NCBI GenBank assembly: GCA_946402735.1
Contig: CAMIXH010000002.1
Span: 374,080 to 426,027, forward strand
Direction of reading: 5' to 3'
Length of the DNA stretch: 51,948 bases
Source: an uncultured Mycoplasmatota bacterium
GTDB lineage: Bacteria; Bacillota_I; Bacilli_A; RF39; UBA660
In this document: piece after piece, positions 1-9,427 of the stretch
Layout: each line of letters opens with the position of its first letter
Numbering within the stretch: the first letter of the stretch is position 1
Position numbers and translations under genes: made by a program
The notes under the pieces: generated by a model
Databases searched by the model: none
The model's input: only the letters and a program-made list of their open reading frames with translations
What the model was told of the DNA's origin: nothing

Positions 1-1164
1 TACTTTTTTAGTACCAGTCATACCTTTAATATGTATTCTATCTCCATCTTTTCTATTTCTAACATATAATGGAAGTTTCACTTCTTCGCTATTAATTTTT
101 AAAGTATTATTTGAATTATCATAATTATTTGTAACTATTTCAATAATCTTTCCGTTAGGAAGATTTACTTTTCCATTAATTTCTATTTCATACTCACATT
201 CAATATCTTCATCATAATCAAAAGATATTTCGTTATATGATTTAACAACAATAACACTATTTGGTAAATGAATAATACTATTAGATTTATTTGAATAAAT
301 CAAATCAAAAATTAAATCTACATGAGCATCTCCAATTATTAATAAATCATCACCATATATTTTTTCTAAAATTGAATAAATAATTTTTGTTTGAATAATT
401 TTTTCAAGTTCTTTAAATTTTTCAATATCAAGTGATCCGTTTAGAAAAATTCTATTAAAACTATTATCAGCTTCTCTATCAATATAATTATTATATTCCA
501 TTAATGTCTCACTAAATTTAATAAACTTTTTATGAACATTTGGATTTTCTTTTTTCAAAAATGGAAGTACTACATGTCTATATCTATTTCTAGTATGAAT
601 ATCTTCATTATTAGTTGCATCAATATAATACTTAATATTATTATCTTCATTATATTTTAAAATTTCATCTTTTGTAATTGTATAGAAAGGTCTTACAATT
701 TTATAAGTTCCTTTATCTACTATTTTATTAAAACCACTGTATCCTTTTAATGTAGAACCTCTTACAATTCTCATTAATATTGTTTCAATTAAATCATCAG
801 CATGGTGAGCAGTCATTAAGAAAGATGCATTATAATTTTCAATTAAATCTTCAAAGAAAGTATATCTTACACTTCTTGCTTCACTCTCAAAATTTTCTTC
901 TCCCCATTTATTTATTTTAATGCATTCAAAAATAATATCATTGTCCCTGCAATAACTTTTTACATATTCCTCTTCTTCTGCACTTTCTTTTCTTTGATTA
1001 TGATTAATATGAGCACAAATAATTCTAATATGTTTTTCTTTTTTAATATTTAAAAGTAAATGTAATAAAGCCATTGAATCTGGACCACCTGATACTCCAA
1101 CAACAATAGCGTCTTCTTTCTTTAAACCAATATCATTTAAGATAAAATTATAAACCTCTTCCAT
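1..1164 (-). CDS. tilS: tRNA(Ile)-lysidine synthase TilS, partial
   Basis: Ligates lysine to C34 of the tRNA-Ile CAU anticodon so that it reads AUA, an essential cytoplasmic step. Translating the minus strand from the ATG at 1164 gives an open frame to the window edge (388 codons). The PP-loop ATP-binding motif SGGPDS is at residues 25-30, followed by a TilS-type HINHNQR stretch and a HHADD motif. The C-terminal end lies outside the window; family members are usually 430-470 residues. It follows divIC by 10 bases, as in the B. subtilis divIC-tilS neighbourhood, although the genes normally between them are absent. Identification is secure. Confidence 0.95.
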   Translation of the reverse strand, partial: MEEVYNFILNDIGLKKEDAIVVGVSGGPDSMALLHLLLNIKKEKHIRIICAHINHNQRKESAEEEEYVKSYCRDNDIIFECIKINKWGEENFESEARSVRYTFFEDLIENYNASFLMTAHHADDLIETILMRIVRGSTLKGYSGFNKIVDKGTYKIVRPFYTITKDEILKYNEDNNIKYYIDATNNEDIHTRNRYRHVVLPFLKKENPNVHKKFIKFSETLMEYNNYIDREADNSFNRIFLNGSLDIEKFKELEKIIQTKIIYSILEKIYGDDLLIIGDAHVDLIFDLIYSNKSNSIIHLPNSVIVVKSYNEISFDYDEDIECEYEIEINGKVNLPNGKIIEIVTNNYDNSNNTLKINSEEVKLPLYVRNRKDGDRIHIKGMTGTKKV

Positions 1165-1174
1165 TGGGATACCT

Positions 1175-1465
1175 CTAGTCTACGATTTTAATAATAATTT
1201 CATCATCCTTTGAATACAAATATTTTTCCCTAGCATAACGAGCCATATATTCTGGATCTTTTAATTTATTAATCTCGTCTTTTAGTTCTTCCTCAGTTTC
1301 TAATTTTTCATTATATGTAATATTTAACTCTTTTATTTCCTCTTTAGTTTTTATAATTTGAGACACATATGAAAAACTAGACGTCACAAAAACTATACTA
1401 GCTATTATAAGACTAATACCTAAAAAAGTCACCCTAATTTTTGTCTTTCTACTCATTTTTTTCAT
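1175..1465 (-). CDS. divIC: septum formation initiator DivIC (FtsB-like)
   Basis: Small bitopic division protein of the DivIC/FtsB family that acts with FtsL and DivIB in the septal complex. The 96-residue product has a basic N-terminus, one membrane segment (about residues 12-32), a short coiled coil and the family signature DPEYMARYAREKYLYSKD. I place the start at the ATG at 1465. A longer frame would start at a TTG that lies inside the -35 box of the promoter seen here, so it cannot be translated from that message. An ATG at 1477 (MGLDM) is a second option. It lies 10 bases upstream of tilS and is probably co-transcribed with it. Confidence 0.9.
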   Translation of the reverse strand: MKKMSRKTKIRVTFLGISLIIASIVFVTSSFSYVSQIIKTKEEIKELNITYNEKLETEEELKDEINKLKDPEYMARYAREKYLYSKDDEIIIKIVD

Positions 1466-1487
1466 ATCTAATCCCATTCTTAAAACA

Positions 1488-1516
1488 ATTATAATAATTG
1501 AGAAAAAGAAAAACAA
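1488..1516 (-). promoter_or_regulatory. sigma-A promoter for divIC-tilS
   Basis: On the minus strand TTGTTT (1511-1516) and TATAAT (1488-1493) are separated by 17 bases. The predicted start near 1481 leaves a leader of only a few to 16 bases before the candidate ATGs. Confidence 0.7.
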
Positions 1517-1570
1517 TGAGATAGAATTAGATTGACACTAGAATTGTAAATTTTTTCTTAAAAAATAAAT

Positions 1571-1593
1571 AAAAAAGACTACTTATCGTAGTC
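1571..1593 (-). terminator. intrinsic terminator of spoVG
   Basis: Minus-strand hairpin GACTAC/GTAGTC with a 5-base loop followed by six T, just after the spoVG stop. Confidence 0.85.
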
Positions 1594-1600
1594 ATTTATT

Positions 1601-1885
1601 TTATTCGCCTTCTTCAGCAGTTTGAACATCTTCTGCTTTATCATAAGCATCTAATATTTCTTTTTCAAACATAGTTCTAACTTCTTGGTTGATTGGATGA
1701 GCTATATCTCTATATTCACCTACTGGAGTCTTACGACTAGGCATTGCAATGAATAATCCATTGTCACCTTCGATAATTCTAATGTCGTGAATAGCAATAG
1801 CATTATCAACAACTACAGAAGCGATTCCTTTCATACGAGATCCTTCTCTTTCAACCTTACGAATCTTTACTGATGTAATTTCCAT
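1601..1885 (-). CDS. spoVG: SpoVG family regulator
   Basis: Small nucleic-acid-binding regulator found in sporulating and non-sporulating Firmicutes, where it affects division, envelope and virulence genes. The product has 94 residues and begins [12 protein letters not shown], the usual SpoVG start, with conserved [14 protein letters not shown] and [12 protein letters not shown] segments. The ATG at 1885 is preceded by AAGGAGGT at ideal spacing, so I reject the six-codon upstream extension. It is monocistronic, with its own promoter and terminator. In B. subtilis it lies between purR/yabJ and glmU; here those neighbours are gone. Its presence does not imply sporulation. Confidence 0.95.
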   Translation of the reverse strand: MEITSVKIRKVEREGSRMKGIASVVVDNAIAIHDIRIIEGDNGLFIAMPSRKTPVGEYRDIAHPINQEVRTMFEKEILDAYDKAEDVQTAEEGE

Positions 1886-1914
1886 GAGTACCTCCTTAAC
1901 CATTAGCTAAATTA

Positions 1915-1943
1915 ATTATAATACAAATCATTTGTAAGTGCAA
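1915..1943 (-). promoter_or_regulatory. sigma-A promoter for spoVG
   Basis: Minus strand TTGCAC (1938-1943), a 17-base spacer and perfect TATAAT (1915-1920), about 30 bases ahead of the spoVG start. Confidence 0.8.
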
Positions 1944-1990
1944 TAATTTAATGTAAAAAAACGTAATGTAAGTAACTTTTTATTAAAAAG

Positions 1991-2016
1991 AAAAAAACAT
2001 ATATTTTTCAATATGT
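1991..2016 (-). terminator. intrinsic terminator of rsmA operon
   Basis: Minus-strand hairpin ACATAT/ATATGT followed by seven T, immediately after the rsmA stop codon. Confidence 0.75.
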
Positions 2017-2019
2017 TCT

Positions 2020-2799
2020 TTATAAATTATTTGATAGAAAAACAAAATCTTCTACACTTAATTCTTCAGCTCTACACTTTAATGATTTATTCTTTTCTTG
2101 TAATAATTTTTCTATCTTTTCTAAATCATAATTTGATAAATTATTTCTTAAATTTTTTCTCTTTTGTCTAAATGAATCTTTAATCAATTTATATAATAAT
2201 TCTTCATTATTTGATACATATTTTTTATTTCTTCTTAGTTTAATTACCATACTATCAACTTTAGGTATTGGTTCAAAACAATTCTTACTAACACTACATA
2301 CTTTTTCTATATCAAAATTGTATTGTAAAAATACTGATATAGATGAATAATCTCTAGAATGAGGGTTAGCTGCAAAACGAAGAGCAACTTCTTTTTGAAT
2401 CATTATTGTTATTTCATATGGATTAGATTCATCCATAATCTTATTTATAATTGCTGTAGTTATATAATATGGTAAATTACCTACAAAATATAATTTTTCA
2501 TATTTAGGATTAATACATTCTTTTAAATTTATTTTTAGAAAATCTTCGAAATATATTTTTAATTTATCACTTTTAATTTTACTTAAAATACTTTCTAATC
2601 TTTTATCAATTTCAAAACAAATAACATCTGCTTCTTTCTTAACTAATTCTTTTGTTAATGCTCCCGCTCCAGGGCCAATTTCTATTATCAAATCTTTATT
2701 ACTTGGATTTATACTTTCAGATATTTTTTTTATAATATTATTATCTTTTAAAAAGTTTTGACCAAGTGCTTTATTGTAATCAAAACTCATTTTTTCCAT
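2020..2799 (-). CDS. rsmA: 16S rRNA dimethyladenosine transferase RsmA (KsgA)
   Basis: Dimethylates the two adjacent adenines in helix 45 of 16S rRNA during 30S maturation, using S-adenosylmethionine. The 259-residue protein has the N-terminal LGQNFLKD motif (about 12-19), the SAM-binding EIGPGAGALT (40-49), a FEID acidic residue and the catalytic NLPYY (108-112). Length is normal. Its start overlaps the end of the 3D-domain gene upstream by 13 bases, implying translational coupling. A second in-frame ATG at 2790 (MSFDYNK) could also serve. Order tatD, YabE-like, rsmA matches B. subtilis, except that rnmV is missing. Confidence 0.97.
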   Translation of the reverse strand: MEKMSFDYNKALGQNFLKDNNIIKKISESINPSNKDLIIEIGPGAGALTKELVKKEADVICFEIDKRLESILSKIKSDKLKIYFEDFLKINLKECINPKYEKLYFVGNLPYYITTAIINKIMDESNPYEITIMIQKEVALRFAANPHSRDYSSISVFLQYNFDIEKVCSVSKNCFEPIPKVDSMVIKLRRNKKYVSNNEELLYKLIKDSFRQKRKNLRNNLSNYDLEKIEKLLQEKNKSLKCRAEELSVEDFVFLSNNL

Positions 2800-3344
2800 C
2801 CTTCTCTTATTACTTCAAATTTAGTATTTCTAACTCTACCAACATTCTTTCTTGCAAAGTCTTCATTTTCAACTAATAAGTCAATATCATTTCCACCAAC
2901 ACCTCTATCAAGTATAATTGCATATATTGGTTCTGATGATAATTTATTTACTTTAAATCTAACAATAGTTCCACATGGATAGTTTCTGCTACTAGCAACA
3001 ATTCTTACTGTACCGTATGTTTTATCATTATAATATATTCCTTCTTTTAATACATTAGTTCTTGGTGGACAAGCTAAATAACCACTGCATAAAGGACAAT
3101 CTCCGGCATATCCGGTTAAGTCTCCTGTGAATGAATATAAAGGATTATATATTCCTTGAGTATATAATTCACTTTGATTTTTTTTAATAATTGAGGAGTC
3201 TAAATTCTTTTCATAATCAGTATTCAAAGCAATTGAAAGAGAAGAAACACTAAATGTTCCTTTATTAATTCCAAATATTATGAATACAAATATTATAATG
3301 AATTCAACAGTCATTAAAATACGACTTATTACATACTGTTTCAT
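2787..3344 (-). CDS. membrane-anchored 3D-domain protein (YabE-like)
   Basis: Probably a cell-wall-associated protein: it has an N-terminal membrane segment or uncleaved signal (residues 8-25) and a C-terminal double-psi beta-barrel '3D' domain, the fold shared with lytic transglycosylase-type enzymes. Visible 3D features are TGYAGDC (77-83) and LDRGVGGNDIDLL with aspartates at 146, 153 and 155. Cysteines at 83, 86, 92 and 124 suggest a disulfide or metal site unusual for the family. It occupies the yabE slot between tatD and rsmA but lacks the G5 and repeat domains of YabE. RBS GGGAGAAATGT precedes the ATG. Enzymatic activity is inferred, not shown. Confidence 0.8.
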   Translation of the reverse strand: MKQYVISRILMTVEFIIIFVFIIFGINKGTFSVSSLSIALNTDYEKNLDSSIIKKNQSELYTQGIYNPLYSFTGDLTGYAGDCPLCSGYLACPPRTNVLKEGIYYNDKTYGTVRIVASSRNYPCGTIVRFKVNKLSSEPIYAIILDRGVGGNDIDLLVENEDFARKNVGRVRNTKFEVIREGWKK

Positions 3345-3380
3345 ACATTTCTCCCTATAAAAATTATATAATATGCAGTA

Positions 3381-4124
3381 TTAAATGTCAAAAAAACCAA
3401 TGGCTGTTTTAGTTGTTTTTTCTATTACTTCTTCTACACTAATATTCTTTATTTCAGCAATCTTTTTAGCTACATAATAAACATTAGATGGATTATTTTG
3501 TTTTCCCCTGAATGGTTCTGGTGAAAGATATGGACTATCTGTTTCTAAAACAATATTTTCTAAATCTATTTGTTCTATTACTTCATATAATTTAGAATTT
3601 TTAAAAGTTAATACTCCACCTATACCAAGTTTATAACCTAGTTTAATAAATTCACGTGCCATTTCAACACTACCAGAATATGCATGTAATATTCCTTTTA
3701 CCTTATGATTTTTTAAAATATCAAAAGTATCTTGTATAGCATCTCTTGAATGAACAACAATTGGTAAATTATATTTTTTAGCTAATTCTATTTGCTTAAT
3801 AAATAGTTCTTTTTGTTCTTCTTTATTATCTTTAACCCAATAGTAATCTAAACCTATTTCACCAATTGCATACACTTTATTTTCTTTTATTAATTTTTCA
3901 ATATCATCCAATTTATCTTTTTCATTAATACTTTCCGGATGTATTCCAATTACTGGTAATACAAAATTATTGTATTTTTTTGATAATTCTATAATTTCTA
4001 ACGCTTCATTATAATTACTAGATGCATTTAAAACATATAAAACATTTTTATCCTTTATTGTTTCTACTAATTCATCAATATTATCATAATATTCATTTAA
4101 AATATGAGCATGAGTATCTATCAT
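3381..4124 (-). CDS. tatD: TatD family metal-dependent hydrolase
   Basis: TatD/YabD-type amidohydrolase with a TIM barrel, usually a 3'-5' exonuclease or D-aminoacyl-tRNA-linked DNase. The 247-residue length is typical. Metal ligands are visible: H5 and H7 in MIDTHAHI, E89 in GEIGLDYYW, H125 in VVHSRD, H147 in LHAYSG and D196 in ETDSPYL. The start has RBS AGAGGTG. It follows mfd by 14 bases and precedes the 3D-domain gene, so it is part of the long pth-mfd-tatD-rsmA operon. Confidence 0.95.
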   Translation of the reverse strand: MIDTHAHILNEYYDNIDELVETIKDKNVLYVLNASSNYNEALEIIELSKKYNNFVLPVIGIHPESINEKDKLDDIEKLIKENKVYAIGEIGLDYYWVKDNKEEQKELFIKQIELAKKYNLPIVVHSRDAIQDTFDILKNHKVKGILHAYSGSVEMAREFIKLGYKLGIGGVLTFKNSKLYEVIEQIDLENIVLETDSPYLSPEPFRGKQNNPSNVYYVAKKIAEIKNISVEEVIEKTTKTAIGFFDI

Positions 4125-4138
4125 AATACACCTCTTAT

Positions 4139-7100
4139 TTAAGAATTAAATTTCATTGAATATATTAATTCTAATAAACTTTCTAAATAATATATATAAT
4201 TCTTTTCTAATGTTGCTTTTAATAATGTAATAATTATTGTTTCATTTTTATATGAGAAATTAAACTTAGTTGATATTTTAGTAGTTTCAACAAATAACTT
4301 TTCTACATTAATATTACTAAATATTTCTTTCTTTAATTTTATTACAGATTTTAGATTATCATTTTCAGTCATTTTAACATTAGTAACCATTATTAATTTT
4401 TCTAAATATTTTTCATGAGCATATAATTCTAAAGAAGCATTTGTATAACCAAATCTATCTCTTATTTCAGATAATACTTCATTTAGTTCTTTCTTATTAG
4501 TTATACCATTAATTTTTTTATGTAATTCAATTAAAATATTATTTTCATCTGTATATTCATTTCCAATATGTGTTTCTACATCAATAGGAATTACATCTTT
4601 TTCTTCTTCTTGATCATTATCTATTCCTTTTACTTCTTCATTGATAAGATCTAAATACATACTAACACCAACTGAATCAATAAACCCAGCTTGTTCTTTT
4701 CCAAGAATATCACCAGCGCCTCTAATAGCTAAATCTCTCATAGATATTTTATAGCCACTACCAAGTTCAGTAAATTCTTTAATAGCTTCTAATCTCTTAA
4801 TAGCAACACTATTTAATACTTTTTCTTTTTTATACATTAAATATGCGTATGCAATTTTATCACTTCTACCAACTCTACCTCTAATTTGATATAGTTGTGA
4901 AAGTCCAAATCTATCAGCATCAATAACTATAATAGTATTAGCATTAGGAATATCAATACCATTTTCAATAATAGTTGTACTAACTAATACATCATATTTT
5001 TTATTAGTAAAATCGTATATAACATCTTGCATTTCATCTTTATTCATTTTTCCATGAGCAAAACATATTCTTACTTCAGGAATAAGTTTTTTATATTTGT
5101 TAACAATACTTTCCATATCAGTAATATTATTATAAAGAATAAATGCTTGCCCTTTTCTTGATACTTCTTTTAGTATAGATTCCCTAATTAACATTTCATT
5201 ATATTCTATTACATATGTTTGAACAGGATATCTATTTTCAGGAGCACTCTCTATTAATGATAAATCCCTAATACCAACAAGTGACATTTGTAAGCTTCTT
5301 GGAATTGGAGTTGCTGATACAGATAGTACATGTACATTTGATTTTAATCCCTTAATTTTTTCTTTTTGTTCTACACCAAAACGATGTTCTTCATCTATAA
5401 CAAGAAGACCCAAATCTTTAAATTCAACATCTTTGCTTAATAATCTATGTGTGCCAATAATTATATCTGTTTTTCCTTCTTTTAATTTTTTTAATTTTTC
5501 TTGAACTTGTTTGTTAGTAAAATGTCTATTAATTAAATCAATATTAACACCATAATTTTTAAATCTTTGAATAGCTGAATCATATTGTTGATGTGATAAA
5601 ACTGTAGTAGGACATAAGTATGCTACTTGTTTATTATTCATAACAGTTTTAAACATTGCTCTAAATATTACTTCAGTTTTGCCATAACCAACATCACCAC
5701 ATAGAAGTCTCTCCATTGGTCTTGGACTTTCTAAATCATGTTTAATTTCATCAATTACTTTTAATTGATCCGTTGTTTCTTTATATTCAAATTCATTTTC
5801 AAATAATAATTGTTCCTCATCATCTTTTTTGAATGGATTAATAGTTGCTTTGTTTCTTTCTTTATATATTTTTAATAATTCACCTGTTATATTTTTTATT
5901 CTTTCCTTAATTCTTAATTTTGTTTTAGTCCATTCAATACTATTAAGTTTATTAATAGTTGGTTTAGCACCTTCCTTGGATGTATATTTATATAATTTTG
6001 TTATATCCTCAACAGGCATATATAACTTATCATTACCTTTATATTGAATTAATAAATAATCTCTTTTTAATCCATTTTTTTCAATAGTAGTTATTCCTCT
6101 ATATATACCAATACCAGATTTTCTATGTACAACATAATCGCCAATATTTATACTATCTATTGACAAAATCTTGTCTCCATATGCTTTTTCTCTTATAAAT
6201 TCTCTTGGTTTATATGTATCAATCAAGTCATATTCTGAATAAAAATATTGTTTTTTATATATAAAACCATGATTTAATGTATATTTTTCTATTTTTAGTC
6301 TTTTTTCGTGTTTTTTTAGTTCATTTGCTAATTTATCATTACTACAATATAAGATACCATTAGTTTCTATTATATCTTTAATAAATCTTTCCTTATCATT
6401 TTCATATTTTGGAATGCTTTGTGCATCAATTTGAATATCACAATTTCTATTATTTATTGTTTCTAAATATATATCATCATTATTAACTAAATCTTTTAAT
6501 TTTAATAATTCATTTTCAACTTCTAAAAATTTTATTTGAGGAGCTAACATTTTTTCTTGTTCTTTAATTTGATTATAATTTGTATAAATAGTTAATGAAT
6601 TTGATACATAATCTTTTATATTTGAATTATTTTCACCAAAATCATCTTTTATTGTTCCAATTGAAATAGAATCTATCTCTTTAATAGATTTTTGTGACAT
6701 TATATCAAAATATTTAATTTTTTCTATTTCATCATCAAAAAATTCAATCCTAATTGGATTTTCTTCATTAATTGGATAAATATCAACTACAAATCCTCTA
6801 ACAGAATAATCTGATACATTATAAACAACACTTTCTCTTTTATAACCATTTTGATTTAATTTTTTTACTAGAGAATCTCTATTAATTTTATCTCCAATAT
6901 TCAAATTTATTTTGTTATCTATATATTTATCCTTATTAGGTAGTTTTTTTATAAAACTGTTTAAATGCATAATTACAATTTTATTTTTATTATCATTAAA
7001 TTTATTTAATAAATTTACTCTCATGTATAGTAGTTCAGGTGATACTGCAATAGCTTTTTTAGCCATTAGATCATCTTCAGGAAATAAATATACATCATCA

Positions 7101-7291
7101 ATATAATTTTTTAATTCATTATATGTTTCAGTTGCTTCATTAAGAGTTGGATAAACTAATACTAAACTTTTATTAGACACAAAAAAGATATATAACAATA
7201 ATTGGTTATATATTTCATTTTTACTAATAGATATCTTTTTATAATTTAAAATATCCTTATCAAATAGTTTTTTATATAATTCATTCTTCAT
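4139..7291 (-). CDS. mfd: transcription-repair coupling factor Mfd
   Basis: ATP-driven translocase that removes RNA polymerase stalled at DNA lesions and recruits UvrA. The 1050-residue protein has the N-terminal UvrB-homology region, the RNA-polymerase-interacting CarD-like domain (GDYVVHRKSGIGIYRG, about 385-400), Walker A CGDVGYGKTE (about 530), the DEEH box (about 634), the helicase motifs QIRGRVGRSD and the C-terminal regulatory domain. It is about 120 residues shorter than B. subtilis Mfd, the loss apparently spread over the N-terminal part. Its ATG overlaps the pth stop by 11 bases, conserving the pth-mfd order of B. subtilis. Confidence 0.97.
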   Translation of the reverse strand: MKNELYKKLFDKDILNYKKISISKNEIYNQLLLYIFFVSNKSLVLVYPTLNEATETYNELKNYIDDVYLFPEDDLMAKKAIAVSPELLYMRVNLLNKFNDNKNKIVIMHLNSFIKKLPNKDKYIDNKINLNIGDKINRDSLVKKLNQNGYKRESVVYNVSDYSVRGFVVDIYPINEENPIRIEFFDDEIEKIKYFDIMSQKSIKEIDSISIGTIKDDFGENNSNIKDYVSNSLTIYTNYNQIKEQEKMLAPQIKFLEVENELLKLKDLVNNDDIYLETINNRNCDIQIDAQSIPKYENDKERFIKDIIETNGILYCSNDKLANELKKHEKRLKIEKYTLNHGFIYKKQYFYSEYDLIDTYKPREFIREKAYGDKILSIDSINIGDYVVHRKSGIGIYRGITTIEKNGLKRDYLLIQYKGNDKLYMPVEDITKLYKYTSKEGAKPTINKLNSIEWTKTKLRIKERIKNITGELLKIYKERNKATINPFKKDDEEQLLFENEFEYKETTDQLKVIDEIKHDLESPRPMERLLCGDVGYGKTEVIFRAMFKTVMNNKQVAYLCPTTVLSHQQYDSAIQRFKNYGVNIDLINRHFTNKQVQEKLKKLKEGKTDIIIGTHRLLSKDVEFKDLGLLVIDEEHRFGVEQKEKIKGLKSNVHVLSVSATPIPRSLQMSLVGIRDLSLIESAPENRYPVQTYVIEYNEMLIRESILKEVSRKGQAFILYNNITDMESIVNKYKKLIPEVRICFAHGKMNKDEMQDVIYDFTNKKYDVLVSTTIIENGIDIPNANTIIVIDADRFGLSQLYQIRGRVGRSDKIAYAYLMYKKEKVLNSVAIKRLEAIKEFTELGSGYKISMRDLAIRGAGDILGKEQAGFIDSVGVSMYLDLINEEVKGIDNDQEEEKDVIPIDVETHIGNEYTDENNILIELHKKINGITNKKELNEVLSEIRDRFGYTNASLELYAHEKYLEKLIMVTNVKMTENDNLKSVIKLKKEIFSNINVEKLFVETTKISTKFNFSYKNETIIITLLKATLEKNYIYYLESLLELIYSMKFNS

Positions 7292-7847
7292 GAGAATTCC
7301 TATTATATTTTTGCATTAATTCATCAATTGTAATATAACAAAAATCATTAATAATATCACCTATAGTTGGTAATAAATTATTAATTTTTTCTTGATCTTC
7401 TTTTGGTAGTTTTTGTAATACATAATCTTCTAATGGAATAGTGTTTTGAGATATACCAATTCTTAATCTTTTAATATTATCATTTTTTAAATTTTCAATA
7501 ATATTATTCATTCCATTATGTCCACCAGCACTACCATCTCTTCTAATTCTAAATGTTCCTACTTCAAAATTATAGTCATCATATATAATAAAAATATCTG
7601 ATATATCTATATTATAAAAATTAACAAATTCACGTACACAAGTACCAGATAAATTCATATATGTTTGTGGTTTTAAAAAAATAACTTTTTCATTGTTAAT
7701 AGTTTGTTCAGAATATAATCCATTAAACTTATTTTTAAACTCTAAGTTGTTTTTTGCAGCATAAAAATCAATAGCCATAAATCCAATATTATGTCTAGTT
7801 TTTTCATATCTTCTACCAGGATTTCCTAAACCTACTATTAACTTCAT
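7281..7847 (-). CDS. pth: peptidyl-tRNA hydrolase
   Basis: Recycles peptidyl-tRNAs released from stalled ribosomes by cleaving the ester bond. The 188-residue protein starts MKLIVGLGNPGRRYEKTRHNIGF, with the catalytic histidine in TRHNIGF (residue 20) and conserved N10. The later LKPQTYMNLSG, YDDYNF and GSAGGHNGM segments are all typical. RBS AAGGAGAAATAAT is good. It is separated from rsmI by one base and overlaps mfd, so it is in a tight operon. The stop is TGA, one of the proofs that TGA is not recoded here. Confidence 0.97.
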   Translation of the reverse strand: MKLIVGLGNPGRRYEKTRHNIGFMAIDFYAAKNNLEFKNKFNGLYSEQTINNEKVIFLKPQTYMNLSGTCVREFVNFYNIDISDIFIIYDDYNFEVGTFRIRRDGSAGGHNGMNNIIENLKNDNIKRLRIGISQNTIPLEDYVLQKLPKEDQEKINNLLPTIGDIINDFCYITIDELMQKYNRNSHEE

Positions 7848-7848
7848 A

Positions 7849-8688
7849 TTATTTCTCCTTAACTATATTATATAATTTATTTTTATTTACTCCATACTTT
7901 TCTACTACTTCTTTTATAGCATCTTTTTTTGTATAACCTTTACTAATCAATTCATCAATAATTTTTTCATAATTATTATTGTCTTCTTGTACTTCTTTAT
8001 TTCCTTCAACAACAATAACCATTTCTCCTTTTATATTTTTACTTAAAAATACTAGTTCTTCTAAATTATTTCTTAATACTTCTTCATGCAATTTTGATAT
8101 TTCTCTTATAATAGATGCCCTTCTATTACCTAATACTTCTAACATATTTTTTAAAGTATCATTAATTCTAAAAGGAGATTCATAAAATATTAATGTTTGT
8201 TTAATATTTTTTAATTCATTTAATTCTTTCTTAGCTATGGATTTCTTACTATTTAAGAATCCATAAAATAAGAATCTTTCATTACTAAGTCCCGACATAT
8301 TTATTGCTGGAAGCAATGCATTTGGACCAGGTAAAGCTATAACACTTATTCCATTATTAATAGCTTCTTCTACTATAACATTTCCTGGATCACTAATTAG
8401 AGGTGTTCCTCTATCGGTAGCATATCCAATATTCTTACCTGATTTCAATATAGATATTATTTTATCTTTATGTTTCATTTCAGAATATTTATGACATGAT
8501 TCAACTCTCTTATCAATATTAAAATACTTTAATAAATTATATGTTTCACGTGTGTCTTCAGCATAAACTATATCAACCATTTTAAATGTTTCAATTGCTC
8601 TATATGTTATATCACTTAAATTACCTATTGGTGTTGGTATCAAATATAGTTTTCCGTAATTGCTTACTTCATAACTCTTTTGATTCAT
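7849..8688 (-). CDS. rsmI: 16S rRNA 2'-O-methyltransferase RsmI
   Basis: 2'-O-methylates C1402 of 16S rRNA. The 279-residue protein has the family N-terminus LIPTPIGNLSDIT (16-28), AEDTRET, the GTPLISDPG loop and LPGPNALLPA. I choose the ATG at 8688, which has GGAAAGTG seven bases upstream; a TTG five codons earlier would place the RBS inside the reading frame. It lies directly downstream of and overlaps the TrmN6-like gene. B. subtilis has yabB-yazA-yabC(rsmI) in this order; yazA is missing here. Confidence 0.96.
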   Translation of the reverse strand: MNQKSYEVSNYGKLYLIPTPIGNLSDITYRAIETFKMVDIVYAEDTRETYNLLKYFNIDKRVESCHKYSEMKHKDKIISILKSGKNIGYATDRGTPLISDPGNVIVEEAINNGISVIALPGPNALLPAINMSGLSNERFLFYGFLNSKKSIAKKELNELKNIKQTLIFYESPFRINDTLKNMLEVLGNRRASIIREISKLHEEVLRNNLEELVFLSKNIKGEMVIVVEGNKEVQEDNNNYEKIIDELISKGYTKKDAIKEVVEKYGVNKNKLYNIVKEK

Positions 8689-8692
8689 AATA

Positions 8693-9427
8693 TCACTTTC
8701 CAAACATTTTTAGTATTTCTTCAGTATAACTATTATCTTCATTATGAACAATTAATGGACTTAATAGTTTTAATCCTACTTTTCCATTTTTTCTTCCATC
8801 TATTAAAACTAAATTTGATTCACTATCTTTTTTAGGATAAATAAATCTTATTCTTTTTGGTTCAATATTATTCTTTTTCATTTCATCAATTATTTCAATT
8901 AATCTTTCAGTTCTATGAATTAAACATAAAGAACCATTATTCTTTAGTAGTTTTTTAGATATTTTAATTATATCACTTAAAGTAATACTAATTTCATGCC
9001 TAGCTAATGATTTTACATCATTATTGTTTAAAATACTAGTATTTTTATATTTAAAGTATGGTGGATTACATGTAATAATATCAAATGAATCAGTTTCAAA
9101 ATAATTTGATATATTTTTAGCATCGTCATTAATTAACTTTATATTTTTTATGTTATTAATTTTTACACTTTCTTTTGCTAAATTATATATATCTTTTTGT
9201 AATTCAACTCCATATATATTAGCATTAGTCATTGTTGATAATATTAATGGAATTGGGGCATTACCAGTACATAAATCTAAAATATTTTTAGTAGATGGTA
9301 ATAATTCAACAAAACATGGTAACAAAACTGAATCCAAACTAAAATTAAAATAGTCTTTATTTTGAACTATTTTAAGATTATTGTAATATACCAAATCATT
9401 TATTTCTTTCTTTTCTTCTTTTTTCAT
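8693..9427 (-). CDS. tRNA1(Val) adenine-N6 methyltransferase-like protein (YabB/TrmN6)
   Basis: SAM-dependent methyltransferase of the small YabB/TrmN6 group, expected to methylate an adenine, probably in tRNA. The 244-residue protein has the SAM-binding DLCTGNAPIPL (51-61) and the amino-methyltransferase motif NPPY (121-124), which marks N6-adenine or N5-glutamine methylation. The position between ricT and rsmI matches yabB in B. subtilis. Its ATG sits within the last 32 bases of ricT with no strong RBS, so translation is probably coupled. The exact substrate cannot be read from sequence. Confidence 0.88.
   Translation of the reverse strand: MKKEEKKEINDLVYYNNLKIVQNKDYFNFSLDSVLLPCFVELLPSTKNILDLCTGNAPIPLILSTMTNANIYGVELQKDIYNLAKESVKINNIKNIKLINDDAKNISNYFETDSFDIITCNPPYFKYKNTSILNNNDVKSLARHEISITLSDIIKISKKLLKNNGSLCLIHRTERLIEIIDEMKKNNIEPKRIRFIYPKKDSESNLVLIDGRKNGKVGLKLLSPLIVHNEDNSYTEEILKMFGK

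Noticed and set aside
1466-1516. N-terminal extension of divIC from a TTG at 1516
   Set aside because: The TTG lies in the -35 box of the promoter and would not be in the mRNA; the extension is Phe/Ile-only sequence without similarity.
8545-8562. TGTTTCACGTGTGTC inside rsmI, resembling parS
   Set aside because: Only the left half and centre match; the right arm (TGTC in place of AAAC) breaks the palindrome and it lies in a conserved coding stretch.
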